Source of the DNA: Exercitatus varius
GTDB taxonomy: Bacteria > Pseudomonadota > Gammaproteobacteria > Enterobacterales > Pasteurellaceae
NCBI RefSeq assembly: GCF_029577735.1
Contig: NZ_JARQTO010000001.1
Coordinates: forward strand, 434,001-498,000
Length of the DNA: 64,000 nucleotides
Direction of reading: 5' to 3'
The notes under the pieces are model-generated. The model searched no databases. It worked only from the letters and a program-made list of their open reading frames with translations, and was not told where the DNA came from. The stretch's first letter is position 1; every line of letters begins with the position of its first letter. Positions 24,315 through 33,563 of the stretch are shown piece after piece. The translations under genes and the position numbers were made by a program.

Positions 24315-26813
24315 TTATAAATCGTAAAAAGTCATGTCGCTTGTTTCATCCGAAGACAAGCCGAATGCGTTGTTGTAATAGCGTTCGTTCAGATAATAAA
24401 TGCCCGAACCTTCGATGGTTTCATGGACGGCTTGGGCTTTTTGCAATTTATCCCAAACATTCGGGAAAACGTTCACGCTGTAGCGTTGGGCTTTTTGCAA
24501 AGCACAGCGCATTTCGGCGGGATCCCATTCGCCGCACAGTTTGCCAATCAATGCCTTGCCTTCGCCATACGGTACAATCATTGCGCGGGTTGGTGCTTCA
24601 ATCACTCGGAATATTTGCCCCGCACTTTTGAAAGACTGCATAAGTAACGGATGTAAATCTCTACTCCTCAAAATATCGTTTTTCAGACGACCTTTAAATT
24701 TTGCACCTGCGTTAAAACAATTATCACTTAACCAATGTAATAACCCATCATTCTTATCTTTCTGATTTACCTGATAACTCATCTCGCCGCTGCGGTTGTA
24801 AAAATAGTATTGGAAATACTGCTGCATGGCAGCGGGCTGCAAAATATCCCGCCCTACGAATTCACGCAAAACGCGCTCGGTATGGATTTGCCCTTGATGA
24901 ATATCGGGCAACACCTGCGCCAAACTCGGCTCTTGCAGATTCAATACATATACCTGCCCTTTGCCGTCTTTTTCACCGTGCCGGTTGCAGCGCCCCGCCG
25001 CTTGGGCAATGGAATCCAAGCCGCCCAAAGCGCGGATGACGCAAGCCATCGAAATATCCACGCCGGCTTCGATTAACTGGGTGCTGATGCAAATCACGGG
25101 CTGTTTATTTTTCAGACGGCCTTTGATTTCATCAAAAATAGCTTTGCGGTGCGCCGAACATTGGTTAGTGCTGAGATGAAACAGGGCTTCGGGCAGCACG
25201 TTTTGCTGTTGGCAGTATTGGTACAAATCCTGCGCCCATTTTTTGGTATTCACGATAAACAGGCAACTTGAGGCCGTCTGAAACTGCGTCAATAAAAATT
25301 CACCCGCTGCGGCCAGCGACCAACCGCCGGCTTTGGGTTGATAATGGATTTCCACGCGCGATAAGTCGTCGAACAGCTTGTTTAATTGATCGTTTTTACC
25401 CATGATTTCGGCATTTTCTGCCAATTTCAATTCGCCGAATTCCGATTTGGGCAGCTTATCCAATAGCGGTTGGGTAGCGGTACACAATACCGCGCTGGAC
25501 TTGCCGAATTGGGTTAACCAATTTAATGTGTTACAGAACAAATGCACGCATTTCACCGGCAAGGTTTGGATTTCGTCAAAAATCAGTACGCTGCGGGTCA
25601 TCGGGTGAATATGCCGCGCACCGCGTGTGCCGCCGCCGAACCAGGCATCAAGAAACTGCACCATGGTGGTAAACACAATCGGCTTATCCCAGTTTTCGGC
25701 AAGCAACTTGTCCTGCCAGTTTTGTTTTTCGGGATCAAGGTTGGAGTGGTGTTCCAGAACCCAATCTTCGCCCAAAATTTCGCGAACAGTTCCTGCATTC
25801 TGGTCGATGATGGATGTGTAGGGAATGATATAGATAATGCGGTCAAGATTGTGCTTTTGCGCATGGTGCAAGGCATAGCGCAGGCTCGCCAAAGTTTTAC
25901 CGCCGCCGGTCGGCACGGTAAGCGTATAAATGCCTTGCGGGTCAGCAGCACGTTTCAGACAGGCATCAGATATCTCGCGGCGGATTTGGTCAATCGGGTA
26001 GCGGATTTCAAAATTGCCTAAATGGGTTTCCAACTTATCAATCGCTTCCTGCCAATTCGGCTTTTGGGTAAAACAGCGCAAATCCTTTTGCTCTTCGCGT
26101 TCAAAATCTGCACTGTTGATACGGTCGGCATCAATCAGGCAACTGAATAAAAAACGGGTTAGACAGCCAAGATAAAATTCCTCAATTGTATGGGAGGTCT
26201 CAATCTTTCCCGTCGGGCGTTCTTTCTGAAAAGAATCAACCATTGGTCGTACAATGGGTTTAAGTGCATTTACCATTTGGTCGATCAAAGTTTTACTTGC
26301 TAAACCCACCGCTTGCCGCTTGACCGGTTCATCAGAATTTTGCTCGCATTCGGTCAAATGCGTGAGCACATCGTCTTTTGAAAAGCGCTTCAACCAAACC
26401 GCTTCGCCTTCAGGGTTCAAACAGTCAATCAACCCCGCCCCGTGATGTGAGGCAATGCACAAGCCCAACATTTGCCCGATCAATTCGCCGATGCCGTTTG
26501 GCGCGCCAAACTTTTTCAGACGGCTATACACCCATTGCGCGCCTGCCGTGGAGTGGTCAATTTTACTGCCGTTCGGCAGCGTATCTTTCACATCGACATC
26601 GGGATTCACGCCTGTGGCCGCTTTGATATATTCCTGAAACGCTTGAGAATATTTGCCAAAATCATGCATTAACCCAAGCAACTCGCCCACTTCAGGTAAA
26701 TCTAACTTTGCCGCCAATTCGCGGGCAATAGCGGCAGTTTCAGTCAGGTGGGTTTGGACAGCTTGTTGATACTTATCAACTTCTCGAATATGAGCAACGA
26801 AAGGTTCATTCAT
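24315..26813 (-). CDS. cas3: CRISPR-associated helicase-nuclease Cas3 (HD + DExH, type I-C)
   Basis: This 832-residue protein has an N-terminal HD nuclease domain (His22; His50-Asp51 in LGLMHDFGKYSQAF; ASHHGAGLI) and an SF2 helicase. Helicase motifs are Walker A VPTGGGKTLASLRY, DEIQ box LIFDEIQTLP, CTATQPLL, QLIEAGVDIS and QAAGRCNRHG. It is recruited to Cascade-bound DNA and degrades the target strand processively. It is the first gene of the cas operon, with AGAGGTAACTGA before the ATG. Five neisserial uptake sequences or dialect variants lie inside it, near 24682, 25111, 25272, 25954 and 26515. Confidence 0.97.
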   Translation of the reverse strand: MNEPFVAHIREVDKYQQAVQTHLTETAAIARELAAKLDLPEVGELLGLMHDFGKYSQAFQEYIKAATGVNPDVDVKDTLPNGSKIDHSTAGAQWVYSRLKKFGAPNGIGELIGQMLGLCIASHHGAGLIDCLNPEGEAVWLKRFSKDDVLTHLTECEQNSDEPVKRQAVGLASKTLIDQMVNALKPIVRPMVDSFQKERPTGKIETSHTIEEFYLGCLTRFLFSCLIDADRINSADFEREEQKDLRCFTQKPNWQEAIDKLETHLGNFEIRYPIDQIRREISDACLKRAADPQGIYTLTVPTGGGKTLASLRYALHHAQKHNLDRIIYIIPYTSIIDQNAGTVREILGEDWVLEHHSNLDPEKQNWQDKLLAENWDKPIVFTTMVQFLDAWFGGGTRGARHIHPMTRSVLIFDEIQTLPVKCVHLFCNTLNWLTQFGKSSAVLCTATQPLLDKLPKSEFGELKLAENAEIMGKNDQLNKLFDDLSRVEIHYQPKAGGWSLAAAGEFLLTQFQTASSCLFIVNTKKWAQDLYQYCQQQNVLPEALFHLSTNQCSAHRKAIFDEIKGRLKNKQPVICISTQLIEAGVDISMACVIRALGGLDSIAQAAGRCNRHGEKDGKGQVYVLNLQEPSLAQVLPDIHQGQIHTERVLREFVGRDILQPAAMQQYFQYYFYNRSGEMSYQVNQKDKNDGLLHWLSDNCFNAGAKFKGRLKNDILRSRDLHPLLMQSFKSAGQIFRVIEAPTRAMIVPYGEGKALIGKLCGEWDPAEMRCALQKAQRYSVNVFPNVWDKLQKAQAVHETIEGSGIYYLNERYYNNAFGLSSDETSDMTFYDL

Positions 26814-26890
26814 TCAGTTACCTCTGTATACAAGTAAATTGTAAATTTATGTAATGAAATATAATTATAATGTAAATTTATGTATACTGA
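26814..26890 (-). promoter_or_regulatory. Predicted cas operon promoter with two 14-base direct repeats
   Basis: The sequence TGTAAATTTATGTA occurs at 26840-26853 and again at 26871-26884, exactly 31 bases apart (three helical turns). Each copy lies near a GTATAC (26826-26831 and 26882-26887). On the minus strand TATAAT at 26864-26869 could be the -10 box between them. The arrangement suggests a regulator binding two sites. No known regulator is recognised. Confidence 0.5.
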
Positions 26891-26961
26891 ACAAACGAAA
26901 TATTTATTAATTTAGATCAATTTTAGTAAGAATCTGATGATTTATTGAACACCCAAAACGC

Positions 26962-27004
26962 AAAAAAGTGCGGTAAAAATCAATCGGATTTTTGACCGCA
27001 CTTG
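26962..27004 (-). terminator. Uptake-signal inverted-pair terminator of the hyb operon
   Basis: AAGTGCGGT (26966-26974) and ACCGCACTT (26995-27003) form a stem with extra A/T pairing. On the minus strand the stem is followed by TTTTTT, right after hybG. It marks the boundary between native DNA and the cas promoter region. Confidence 0.85.
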
Positions 27005-27010
27005 GTAATG

Positions 27011-27286
27011 CTATTTTTGATTTAATCCCAGGAAATCGCCGACTTCATGTTCTAATTGGCTCATGGCGATTAACGCTTCCTGAGTTTGTTTTGCCTCGTC
27101 TTCGTCAATAACGCTCATGGCAAATCCCACATGAACCAGCACCCATTTGCCGAGCAGTTGTTGCGGGCTTTCGTCGCAGATAAGCGAGATATTGACATCA
27201 CGCTTAACGCCGCACACATCAACGGTGGCAAGCTGGAAAGCGTCGTCTCCGATGGCGACGATTTGCCCCGGTACACCTAAACACAT
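27011..27286 (-). CDS. hybG: Hydrogenase maturation chaperone HybG/HypC
   Basis: This 91-residue protein starts MCLGVPGQIVAIGDD, with the essential N-terminal Met-Cys of the HypC family that carries the Fe(CN)2CO precursor with HypD. It delivers iron to the hydrogenase-2 large subunit before nickel insertion. It is the last gene of the hyb operon and directly follows hybE with no hybF/hypA gene between them, unlike the E. coli order. Confidence 0.94.
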   Translation of the reverse strand: MCLGVPGQIVAIGDDAFQLATVDVCGVKRDVNISLICDESPQQLLGKWVLVHVGFAMSVIDEDEAKQTQEALIAMSQLEHEVGDFLGLNQK

Positions 27287-27311
27287 AAATTCATCCTCAA
27301 TCGTAACGGCG

Positions 27312-27818
27312 TCATTTTATCATCGCCCGCAAAATATTTCGACGATTTAAATCAGGCGGCGTTCGATTCAGCGGGAAAGATAACGCCATTTTCAGGCAAT
27401 CGTCGGCAAGTTGAACAGCCTGTTGCGCCGTCAAATTCCGATCTAACGGCGAAGCCAGCGAATGGCTGAGATAATAAGGGATTTGTTGCAATTGGCTGAC
27501 GGTAAACATCAGCGTTTTGTACGGCAACGCTACGCCGAGTTTGTCCCCTACGCTTCTCGATTCCCACTCTTGGTTCGGACCTGGCAGAATGACTAAACTT
27601 AGCATCCACGGCGTGAGCGCCGTGCCAATCCATTGGTTATCCAGCAAAACAAAAGGCGGGCAATAACATGGAATCTCTTCGCGGAAGAACGGAAGCGAAT
27701 TCATATTCGGGCGCGCACGTTCCATTTCTCTTTGGAAAAGCGCGACAGGATTCTCCCGAAACCCGGTTGCGCCTGAAAGTGCGGTCAAATTTTGCGATGT
27801 TTTTTCGTGTTGATACAT
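27312..27818 (-). CDS. hybE: Hydrogenase-2 assembly chaperone HybE
   Basis: This 168-residue protein has the HybE/HupJ-type motifs FFREEIPCYCPPFVLLDNQW, GTALTPWMLSLVILPGP and LGVALPYKTLMFTV. HybE binds the Tat signal of the small subunit HybO and helps hold back export until cofactor insertion is complete. It starts 8 bases after hybD. The context within hybOABCDEG supports the call. Confidence 0.93.
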   Translation of the reverse strand: MYQHEKTSQNLTALSGATGFRENPVALFQREMERARPNMNSLPFFREEIPCYCPPFVLLDNQWIGTALTPWMLSLVILPGPNQEWESRSVGDKLGVALPYKTLMFTVSQLQQIPYYLSHSLASPLDRNLTAQQAVQLADDCLKMALSFPLNRTPPDLNRRNILRAMIK

Positions 27819-27826
27819 AGTGAGTT

Positions 27827-28315
27827 TTAATGATCCAACGTCGGCAAGCCGTATTCGGTTAAAATGCGGTTAAGCCGAACAAAAACGGCCGGCATGGCGT
27901 GTTCCACGGTTTCGGTGAGACCGATGTTCGGTTCCAGAGAATCCGGTTGAACGCCGATTAAGCAAAGATTTTTCGGATATTCGTCCGTGAGCTTTAAGGC
28001 GGACAGCACATCGCACAACCCCAGTTGATGCGGCGATATTTTTCGTGAAAAAAAGACGGGAACCTGTTCGTCTTTCAGCACTAGGATTTCGCCCGGCTTT
28101 TTCCCCGCCAGTACGGCGTCGATGACGACGACATACTCGCGATTCGCCAGTGTATCCAGCAATTCCATGCCGCAGGTGCCGCCGTCGACAATATCGTATC
28201 GGGCGGAAAAGTGCGGTGAAATTTCCGCACGTTTTTCCAACGCCTGAACCGCTCGCACGCCGACGCCTTCATCGGACAGCAGAATATTGCCGATGCCCAG
28301 AATCAACGGTTTCAC
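27827..28315 (-). CDS. hybD: Hydrogenase-2 maturation protease HybD
   Basis: The predicted 162-residue protein starts (GTG)KPLILGIGNILLSDEGVGV, where the Glu in DEGVG, the Asp in VVIDAVLAGKKPG and a later His (SPHQLGLCD) are the nickel-binding residues used to check cofactor loading. It removes the C-terminal peptide of HybC. I chose the GTG at 28313-28315, which overlaps the hybC stop codon (TAGTG), since the length then equals E. coli HybD. Longer starts lie entirely inside hybC. Confidence 0.94.
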   Translation of the reverse strand: MKPLILGIGNILLSDEGVGVRAVQALEKRAEISPHFSARYDIVDGGTCGMELLDTLANREYVVVIDAVLAGKKPGEILVLKDEQVPVFFSRKISPHQLGLCDVLSALKLTDEYPKNLCLIGVQPDSLEPNIGLTETVEHAMPAVFVRLNRILTEYGLPTLDH

Positions 28316-30024
28316 TACAGCACCTTCACTTCTGTGGTTTCGCCGTTTTCCGTGTTCACCACATGCACGGCGCAAGACATGCAAGGGTCGAAGGAATGAA
28401 TGGTGCGCACCACTTCCAACGGTTTGGACGGATCCGCAACCGGCGTGCCGATGAGCGATTGTTCGTAAGGTCCCGGCTCGTCGTTGTGATTGCGCGGGCC
28501 TGAATTCCAGGTGGACGGAACGACCGCCTGGTAATTTTCGATTTTGCCGTCTTTAATCACCACCCAGTGCGACAGCATACCGCGCGGCACTTCACCGAAA
28601 CCTACGCCTTTAAATTCGCCGCTTTCCGGAATGGCGCATTTTAAATAGGCCACGTTGTCGCCTTTGCCGATATTATCAATCAGCAATTGCCATTGTTGGA
28701 CCAAAATGTCGTTTAACACGGCGCAATGCACGGTACGACCGATAATGCGTCCCAACGTTGAATGCAGCTGTTCCACGCTTAAATTGTTGCCGGTTACGGT
28801 GTCATACAACCCTTTTAACTGGCTGAAATGCGCGGTAGTTAATTCGTTTTTCGCCGCCAGGTTAGTCAGTAAATAGGCCAACGGCCCCACTTCCACCACT
28901 TTATCGTAGAACGACGGCGCTTTCACCCAGGAATATTTGCCGTTTTCATCCCAACCGGTGTATTTCGGACGGGTTAAACCTTCCCAAGGTTCGAGCGGTT
29001 CGTCGTCTTCATACCAGGCGTGTTTGCCGCTTTCTTTAATGCCTTTTATCACGAAATCGCTTTTTTGTTCGTCTATGCGTTGGAAGGTGCTCATATCACC
29101 GTCTTCGATATAACCGCCGCTAAGCAGGAATTTAGAATTATCGGCGTCAATCGGAAATTCCGGCACGGCTAAATAATTACGAGAAGTTTCGCCGTAATTC
29201 AGCCAATCAGGATAGTAAGCGGCAATCACTGCGGTATCTACTTTATACACTTGGTTGATAAAATCGCTGAGGCGATCAATGCAGGATTTCACATACATTA
29301 AACGTTCCATATTCAATACCGCCGCAGAATCCAGATTAATCGGGTTGGCTACCCCGCCAATCGCCAGATTTTGGATATGCGGCGTTTTACCGCCTAATAA
29401 AGCCACTACCCGGTTTGCATCGCGCTGACATTCCAATGCCTGCAAATAATGCGCAACGGCAATCAGATTGATTTCCGGCGGCAGTTTCATTGCCGGATGA
29501 CCGAAATAACCGTTAGCAAAAATGCCTAATTGCCCGCTGTCTACCAATTTTTGGATTTTTTGCTGTACGTTACGGAATTCGTTTTCACTGTTTAAGGACC
29601 AGGTTGATATGCCTTTCAATATTTCATAGGCTTTAGCCGGATCCGCTTTAAGCGCGGAGGTAATGTCCACCCAGTCCATTGCGGAAAGCTGATAAAAATG
29701 CACGATATGGTCGTGAATGCTGTGCGCCGCCAGAATCATATTGCGGATATATTGTGCATTCACCGGAACCTTGGCGCCGATAGCGTCTTCTACCGCCCGC
29801 ACGCTTAAAATGGCATGGACCGTGGTGCAAACGCCGCAGATTCGCTGCATGATCATCCAGGCATCGCGAGGATCCGCGCCTTTTACGATATTTTCCATCC
29901 CGCGCCACATGGTTCCTGTTGACCAGGCATTGGTCACGACACCGTTTTCAATTTCGCAATCAATGCGTAAATGCCCTTCGATACGGGTAATAGGGTCAAT
30001 AGTAATACGTTTTTTCTCACTCAT
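28315..30024 (-). CDS. hybC: Hydrogenase-2 large subunit HybC ([NiFe] catalytic subunit)
   Basis: This 569-residue protein has the N-terminal nickel-binding motif RICGVCTTVH and the C-terminal motif DPCMSCAVH, followed by a 15-residue extension (VVNTENGETTEVKVL) that HybD cleaves after His. It oxidises H2 on the periplasmic face and passes electrons through HybO and HybA/B to quinone. All four nickel-ligand Cys are present. The ATG follows hybB by 16 bases. Confidence 0.98.
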   Translation of the reverse strand: MSEKKRITIDPITRIEGHLRIDCEIENGVVTNAWSTGTMWRGMENIVKGADPRDAWMIMQRICGVCTTVHAILSVRAVEDAIGAKVPVNAQYIRNMILAAHSIHDHIVHFYQLSAMDWVDITSALKADPAKAYEILKGISTWSLNSENEFRNVQQKIQKLVDSGQLGIFANGYFGHPAMKLPPEINLIAVAHYLQALECQRDANRVVALLGGKTPHIQNLAIGGVANPINLDSAAVLNMERLMYVKSCIDRLSDFINQVYKVDTAVIAAYYPDWLNYGETSRNYLAVPEFPIDADNSKFLLSGGYIEDGDMSTFQRIDEQKSDFVIKGIKESGKHAWYEDDEPLEPWEGLTRPKYTGWDENGKYSWVKAPSFYDKVVEVGPLAYLLTNLAAKNELTTAHFSQLKGLYDTVTGNNLSVEQLHSTLGRIIGRTVHCAVLNDILVQQWQLLIDNIGKGDNVAYLKCAIPESGEFKGVGFGEVPRGMLSHWVVIKDGKIENYQAVVPSTWNSGPRNHNDEPGPYEQSLIGTPVADPSKPLEVVRTIHSFDPCMSCAVHVVNTENGETTEVKVL

Positions 30025-30040
30025 TTTTTATGTTCTCTTA

Positions 30041-31252
30041 TTAGCGGCTTAATTGTTCGCTGCGTGCGATTTTTTGTGCAATAGCTTGTTCCGATTTTTC
30101 TTTTTGTGCTTCTTTTAACACCGGAAGAACCGGGAATAACCGAATAATTAAAATATACGCACAGATTTCAATAGACACGAAACCGATTGAAATTAACAAT
30201 TCCTGTGCGGACGGGAAATATTTATAACCGTTACCCGGATCGTACATGATTAAGGAATAATCCATACGCCATAAAGCGGCGCCCAGCAACATACTTAAGG
30301 CGGAGATAAATAACCAGCGCCCGTCGGAACGTTTTTCCCCGAGGAACAGGGTCAGTAACGGCAAGGTCATTAACCAGACTTCCGCCCAAAACATCCAGGC
30401 TTCGAATTTAAATAATCCGATAACATAATTCAATTTGTGGTGATAAATCAGTTCACCGAAACGGCAGAGTAAAAATACCGCAATTAAGACCGCACTTACG
30501 CGCGTTAACTTGGTGAACAAGTGGCGTTCATCCGGTGTTTTACCTGCTAACCCCGCACGCACCAGCGAACCTTCAAAAATCACAATAGAAAATCCCATGA
30601 TGAATGCCGTCAGCAAGGAAAATACCGGTAACATTTCATAACTTTGCCAAGCGGGATGAACTTTATGACCGGCAACAATCATCAATGAGCCCATGGACGA
30701 TTGGTGCATCATCGGTAACAGCGCCCCCAGAGCAATCACGAAAAACATGATTTTATTCAATTTGTTGAATAATTTTTTAAACCCGAAGAAACCTAGCCAT
30801 ACGGGGGCGAATTCCAGTGTCACCACCAAAATATAGATCGTCATACAAACGGCGGTTTCGAACAAAACAGAATTGGTATTGAATTGCCCCGGCAGGTAAA
30901 AATACGGCAAATGCCAGTAGCGCCCCATATCAATAGTAATGGATAAACCGCCCAGACTATAACCGAACAAGCTGGCAAGCAATGCGGGACGAACAAGTGC
31001 GTGATATTTTCCTTTATTAAAAATATACACCGCCCAGGCTAACGCCCAGCCGCCGCAGGCAAAGCCGGTACCCACGAGTAAATCGAAGGCGATCCACAAT
31101 CCCCAAGGATAACCGCCGTTTAATGCCGTTACCGAACCGATACCGAGGAACATCCGTTTCACAATAAGAATTAAACAAATCAATGCCAACGGGGCAAAAA
31201 AGAGAATCGATGCCGTAATCAATTTCCCACCGACAGGACGAACGTTATTCAT
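30041..31252 (-). CDS. hybB: Hydrogenase-2 membrane subunit HybB (NrfD/PsrC type)
   Basis: This protein of about 403 residues has roughly ten transmembrane helices and the NrfD-like motifs NGGYPWGLWIAFDLLVGTG and FACGGWALAWAVYIF. It connects the periplasmic subunits to the quinone pool without haem and can pump protons. The start is the ATG at 31250-31252, with AAGGAG upstream, inside the end of hybA (8-base overlap). Confidence 0.95.
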   Translation of the reverse strand: MNNVRPVGGKLITASILFFAPLALICLILIVKRMFLGIGSVTALNGGYPWGLWIAFDLLVGTGFACGGWALAWAVYIFNKGKYHALVRPALLASLFGYSLGGLSITIDMGRYWHLPYFYLPGQFNTNSVLFETAVCMTIYILVVTLEFAPVWLGFFGFKKLFNKLNKIMFFVIALGALLPMMHQSSMGSLMIVAGHKVHPAWQSYEMLPVFSLLTAFIMGFSIVIFEGSLVRAGLAGKTPDERHLFTKLTRVSAVLIAVFLLCRFGELIYHHKLNYVIGLFKFEAWMFWAEVWLMTLPLLTLFLGEKRSDGRWLFISALSMLLGAALWRMDYSLIMYDPGNGYKYFPSAQELLISIGFVSIEICAYILIIRLFPVLPVLKEAQKEKSEQAIAQKIARSEQLSR

Positions 31253-32237
31253 GGCTGTTCTCCTTATATTGTTCTTCGTGATCACCTTTCATATTGCGAT
31301 AAGTGATGAAGGTCAATCCGGCTAATGCCGCTAACGGCAATACCATGCCCCGATAAAGGGTATGTTGTAAATGTGCGGCGCGAGCGCCCGTCGCTTCGTT
31401 ATCCAATGCAGGCAGTCCTAAATTTTCCTGCGGAACACCGCTGATCACTAAAACCTGTGTGCCGCCACCCTCAAATTCACCATACACATGCTGAACATAT
31501 TCCGCTACCGTTGCGGTGTTTTTATCCTGGCTATGAATATGCTGACGCGGATAGCCGTATTTTTCCCCGACTTTTAAAGAAAGACGTCGTTTGGCTTCCG
31601 CCAGTAAATCCTCACGAGAACCGAAAATCACCGCACCGGTCGGACAAACATGACAACAACCCGGCAATTTTCCCTGATCAATACGTTCCACACCTTTTTG
31701 GTTACATAATTCACATTTGCTGATCTGTCCCAACGGATTGTTGTAATCGTATTGTGGCACGGTAAACGGACAAGCCACCATGCAGTAACGACAACCGGTG
31801 CAAATGTCGGGATCGTATTGGACAATACCGGTAACCGGATTTTTAGTTAACGCCTGAACCGGACAAACACTGACACAGTTCGGTTCCACACAATGCATAC
31901 ATTGCTTTTTAATGTAGGAATAACCGTTTTCCTTTTTATCTTTCTGCGAACCGTCTCCATCAGACCAAATCTGGATTATATTGCGGGTAAACGGCGATAA
32001 TTTGTCATTGTTTGACCATTGCTGTTCGCCGTCAGGATTGACGGCCGTACCGTTAATATTTTGACATTCCGCCACACAAGCCTGGCAACCGACACAAAGC
32101 GTCGCATCGTAAAGCATTCCCAATGCATTGGGAATAACCTTGCTTTCCGGAACTTCAGCCGCCTGCAAATTAACAACCGGAATAGTAGCGCCTATTCCGC
32201 CAAGCAAGCTGTTTTTAATAAATTTACGTCTATTCAT
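31245..32237 (-). CDS. hybA: Hydrogenase-2 iron-sulfur subunit HybA
   Basis: This 330-residue protein has a Tat signal (MNRRKFIKNSLLGG) and four [4Fe-4S] cluster motifs: CVGCQACVAECQ, CMHCVEPNCVSVCP, CTGCRYCMVACPF and CELCNQKG with a later CCHVCPTG. A hydrophobic C-terminal anchor (MVLPLAALAGLTFITY) holds it at the membrane. It passes electrons between HybO and HybB. I start at MNRRKF, as in E. coli. An ATG 9 codons upstream overlaps the hybO stop and is possible. Confidence 0.95.
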   Translation of the reverse strand: MNRRKFIKNSLLGGIGATIPVVNLQAAEVPESKVIPNALGMLYDATLCVGCQACVAECQNINGTAVNPDGEQQWSNNDKLSPFTRNIIQIWSDGDGSQKDKKENGYSYIKKQCMHCVEPNCVSVCPVQALTKNPVTGIVQYDPDICTGCRYCMVACPFTVPQYDYNNPLGQISKCELCNQKGVERIDQGKLPGCCHVCPTGAVIFGSREDLLAEAKRRLSLKVGEKYGYPRQHIHSQDKNTATVAEYVQHVYGEFEGGGTQVLVISGVPQENLGLPALDNEATGARAAHLQHTLYRGMVLPLAALAGLTFITYRNMKGDHEEQYKENSHE

Positions 32238-32256
32238 TTTTTCACCCGCTTGGTTT

Positions 32257-33396
32257 TTATTCATGATTAGCGTTTTTTCGTTCTTCTTCAAGCTCGCGAG
32301 CTTTACGTTGATTGCTTAACTCTTTTAACGTCACCACGCTTACACCCGCTAAAATGGCCGCGGCACCACCTAATAAGGCCACTGCCGTCATTGAAGCGAC
32401 ATTCCCCTCCTGATTACCGACATCCGGTTTATTCACCCTAGGCGTTGGATTTTCTACTGAAGATAATTCAAAAATACCCTTGGTAAAACCGACACCCTTT
32501 TCATTACAACCGTAACAAGGGTGACCGATGCCTACCGGCCAGTTATTTCCCCCGACATCGCAAAAATCCAGACTTGAACAGTTACCATAGGTTTCAGGCC
32601 CTTTACAACCAAGGTGATATAAACACCAACCGTGACGATGTCCGTAATCACCGTATTCTTTGGCAAAACGGCCCGCATCGAAGTGCGGTCTGCGATAACA
32701 GTTTTCATGAATAAGACGATCGTAAGCAAATAACGGGCGATTTAATTTATCCGTTTCAGGCAATTTTTTATAAGTCATGATATATGCCACGGTTGCCAGG
32801 AAATTGTGCGGATTCGGCGGACAGCCCGGAATATTAATCACCGGCACACCCGGCAATACACCGGACAAACTGGTCGCGCCCGTCGGATTACCGCCGCTTG
32901 AAGGCACGCCGCCCCAAGCGGAACAGGACCCTATAGCAATCACCGCCGCAGCATGTTTCGCTGCGTCTTTAATATGTTCAATAATAGGTTTGCCGGCAAC
33001 CATACAATAAATGCCGCCGTCTTTGACCGGAATGGAACCGTCCACAACCAGAATATATTTCCCTTTGTATTGTTCTAAGGCACGGTGTTTATTTTCTTCC
33101 GCCTGCTCTCCGAATGCAGCGGACAGCACTTCATGGTATTCCAGTGAAATAAGGTCAAGAACAAGATTTTCGATAGTCGGATGGGTGGCGCGGAGAAGAG
33201 ATTCGGTACAGCCGGTACATTCTTGTGCGCCAATCCAAATGACAGGCGGACGTTGCGGATTTGTGAGTGCATTAGTCATTTCGGCACTCGCTTTTGAACT
33301 TAACCCCATTGTTGCCGCAAGTGCGGTACATAATTTCATAAAATCTCGGCGGGATACCGAATTTAACGCAGATACGAATCCGTCATGTCGTTGCAT
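32257..33396 (-). CDS. hybO: Hydrogenase-2 small subunit HybO
   Basis: This 379-residue protein has a Tat signal (SRRDFMKLCTALAATMGL) and Cys ligands for three iron-sulfur clusters (ECTGCTES, GSCSAWGG, IPGCPPNPHN, ENCYRRPHFD, CLYHLGCKGP and HPCYGCNEKG). A C-terminal membrane anchor (ALLGGAAAILAGVSVVTL) is present. It accepts electrons from HybC. AGGAG lies 8 bases before the ATG at 33394-33396. It is the first gene of the hyb operon. A FNR-like site lies upstream. Confidence 0.97.
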   Translation of the reverse strand: MQRHDGFVSALNSVSRRDFMKLCTALAATMGLSSKASAEMTNALTNPQRPPVIWIGAQECTGCTESLLRATHPTIENLVLDLISLEYHEVLSAAFGEQAEENKHRALEQYKGKYILVVDGSIPVKDGGIYCMVAGKPIIEHIKDAAKHAAAVIAIGSCSAWGGVPSSGGNPTGATSLSGVLPGVPVINIPGCPPNPHNFLATVAYIMTYKKLPETDKLNRPLFAYDRLIHENCYRRPHFDAGRFAKEYGDYGHRHGWCLYHLGCKGPETYGNCSSLDFCDVGGNNWPVGIGHPCYGCNEKGVGFTKGIFELSSVENPTPRVNKPDVGNQEGNVASMTAVALLGGAAAILAGVSVVTLKELSNQRKARELEEERKNANHE

Positions 33397-33470
33397 ATAT
33401 ATCACTCCTATTCACGCATAAAAGACGTGGTTAATAGAAGCGTATGCTACGCTTTTAATAAGAAAATACG

Positions 33471-33484
33471 TTGATTTAAGTCAA
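33471..33484 (-). promoter_or_regulatory. FNR-like binding site upstream of hybO
   Basis: TTGATTTAAGTCAA matches the FNR consensus TTGATNNNNATCAA with one mismatch. It lies 75 bases before hybO. If the start of transcription is near 33436 the site would be centred at about -41.5, the class II position. An adjacent palindrome AAGCGTATGCTACGCTT (33438-33454) could contain the -10 region. Anaerobic induction is the expected effect. Confidence 0.6.
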
Positions 33485-33563
33485 GATATAACAACTTTTT
33501 TACATAAATATCGCAAATTTTATAACTTATAATTATAAATGGGAATTATTCCTATTTAAGAGA

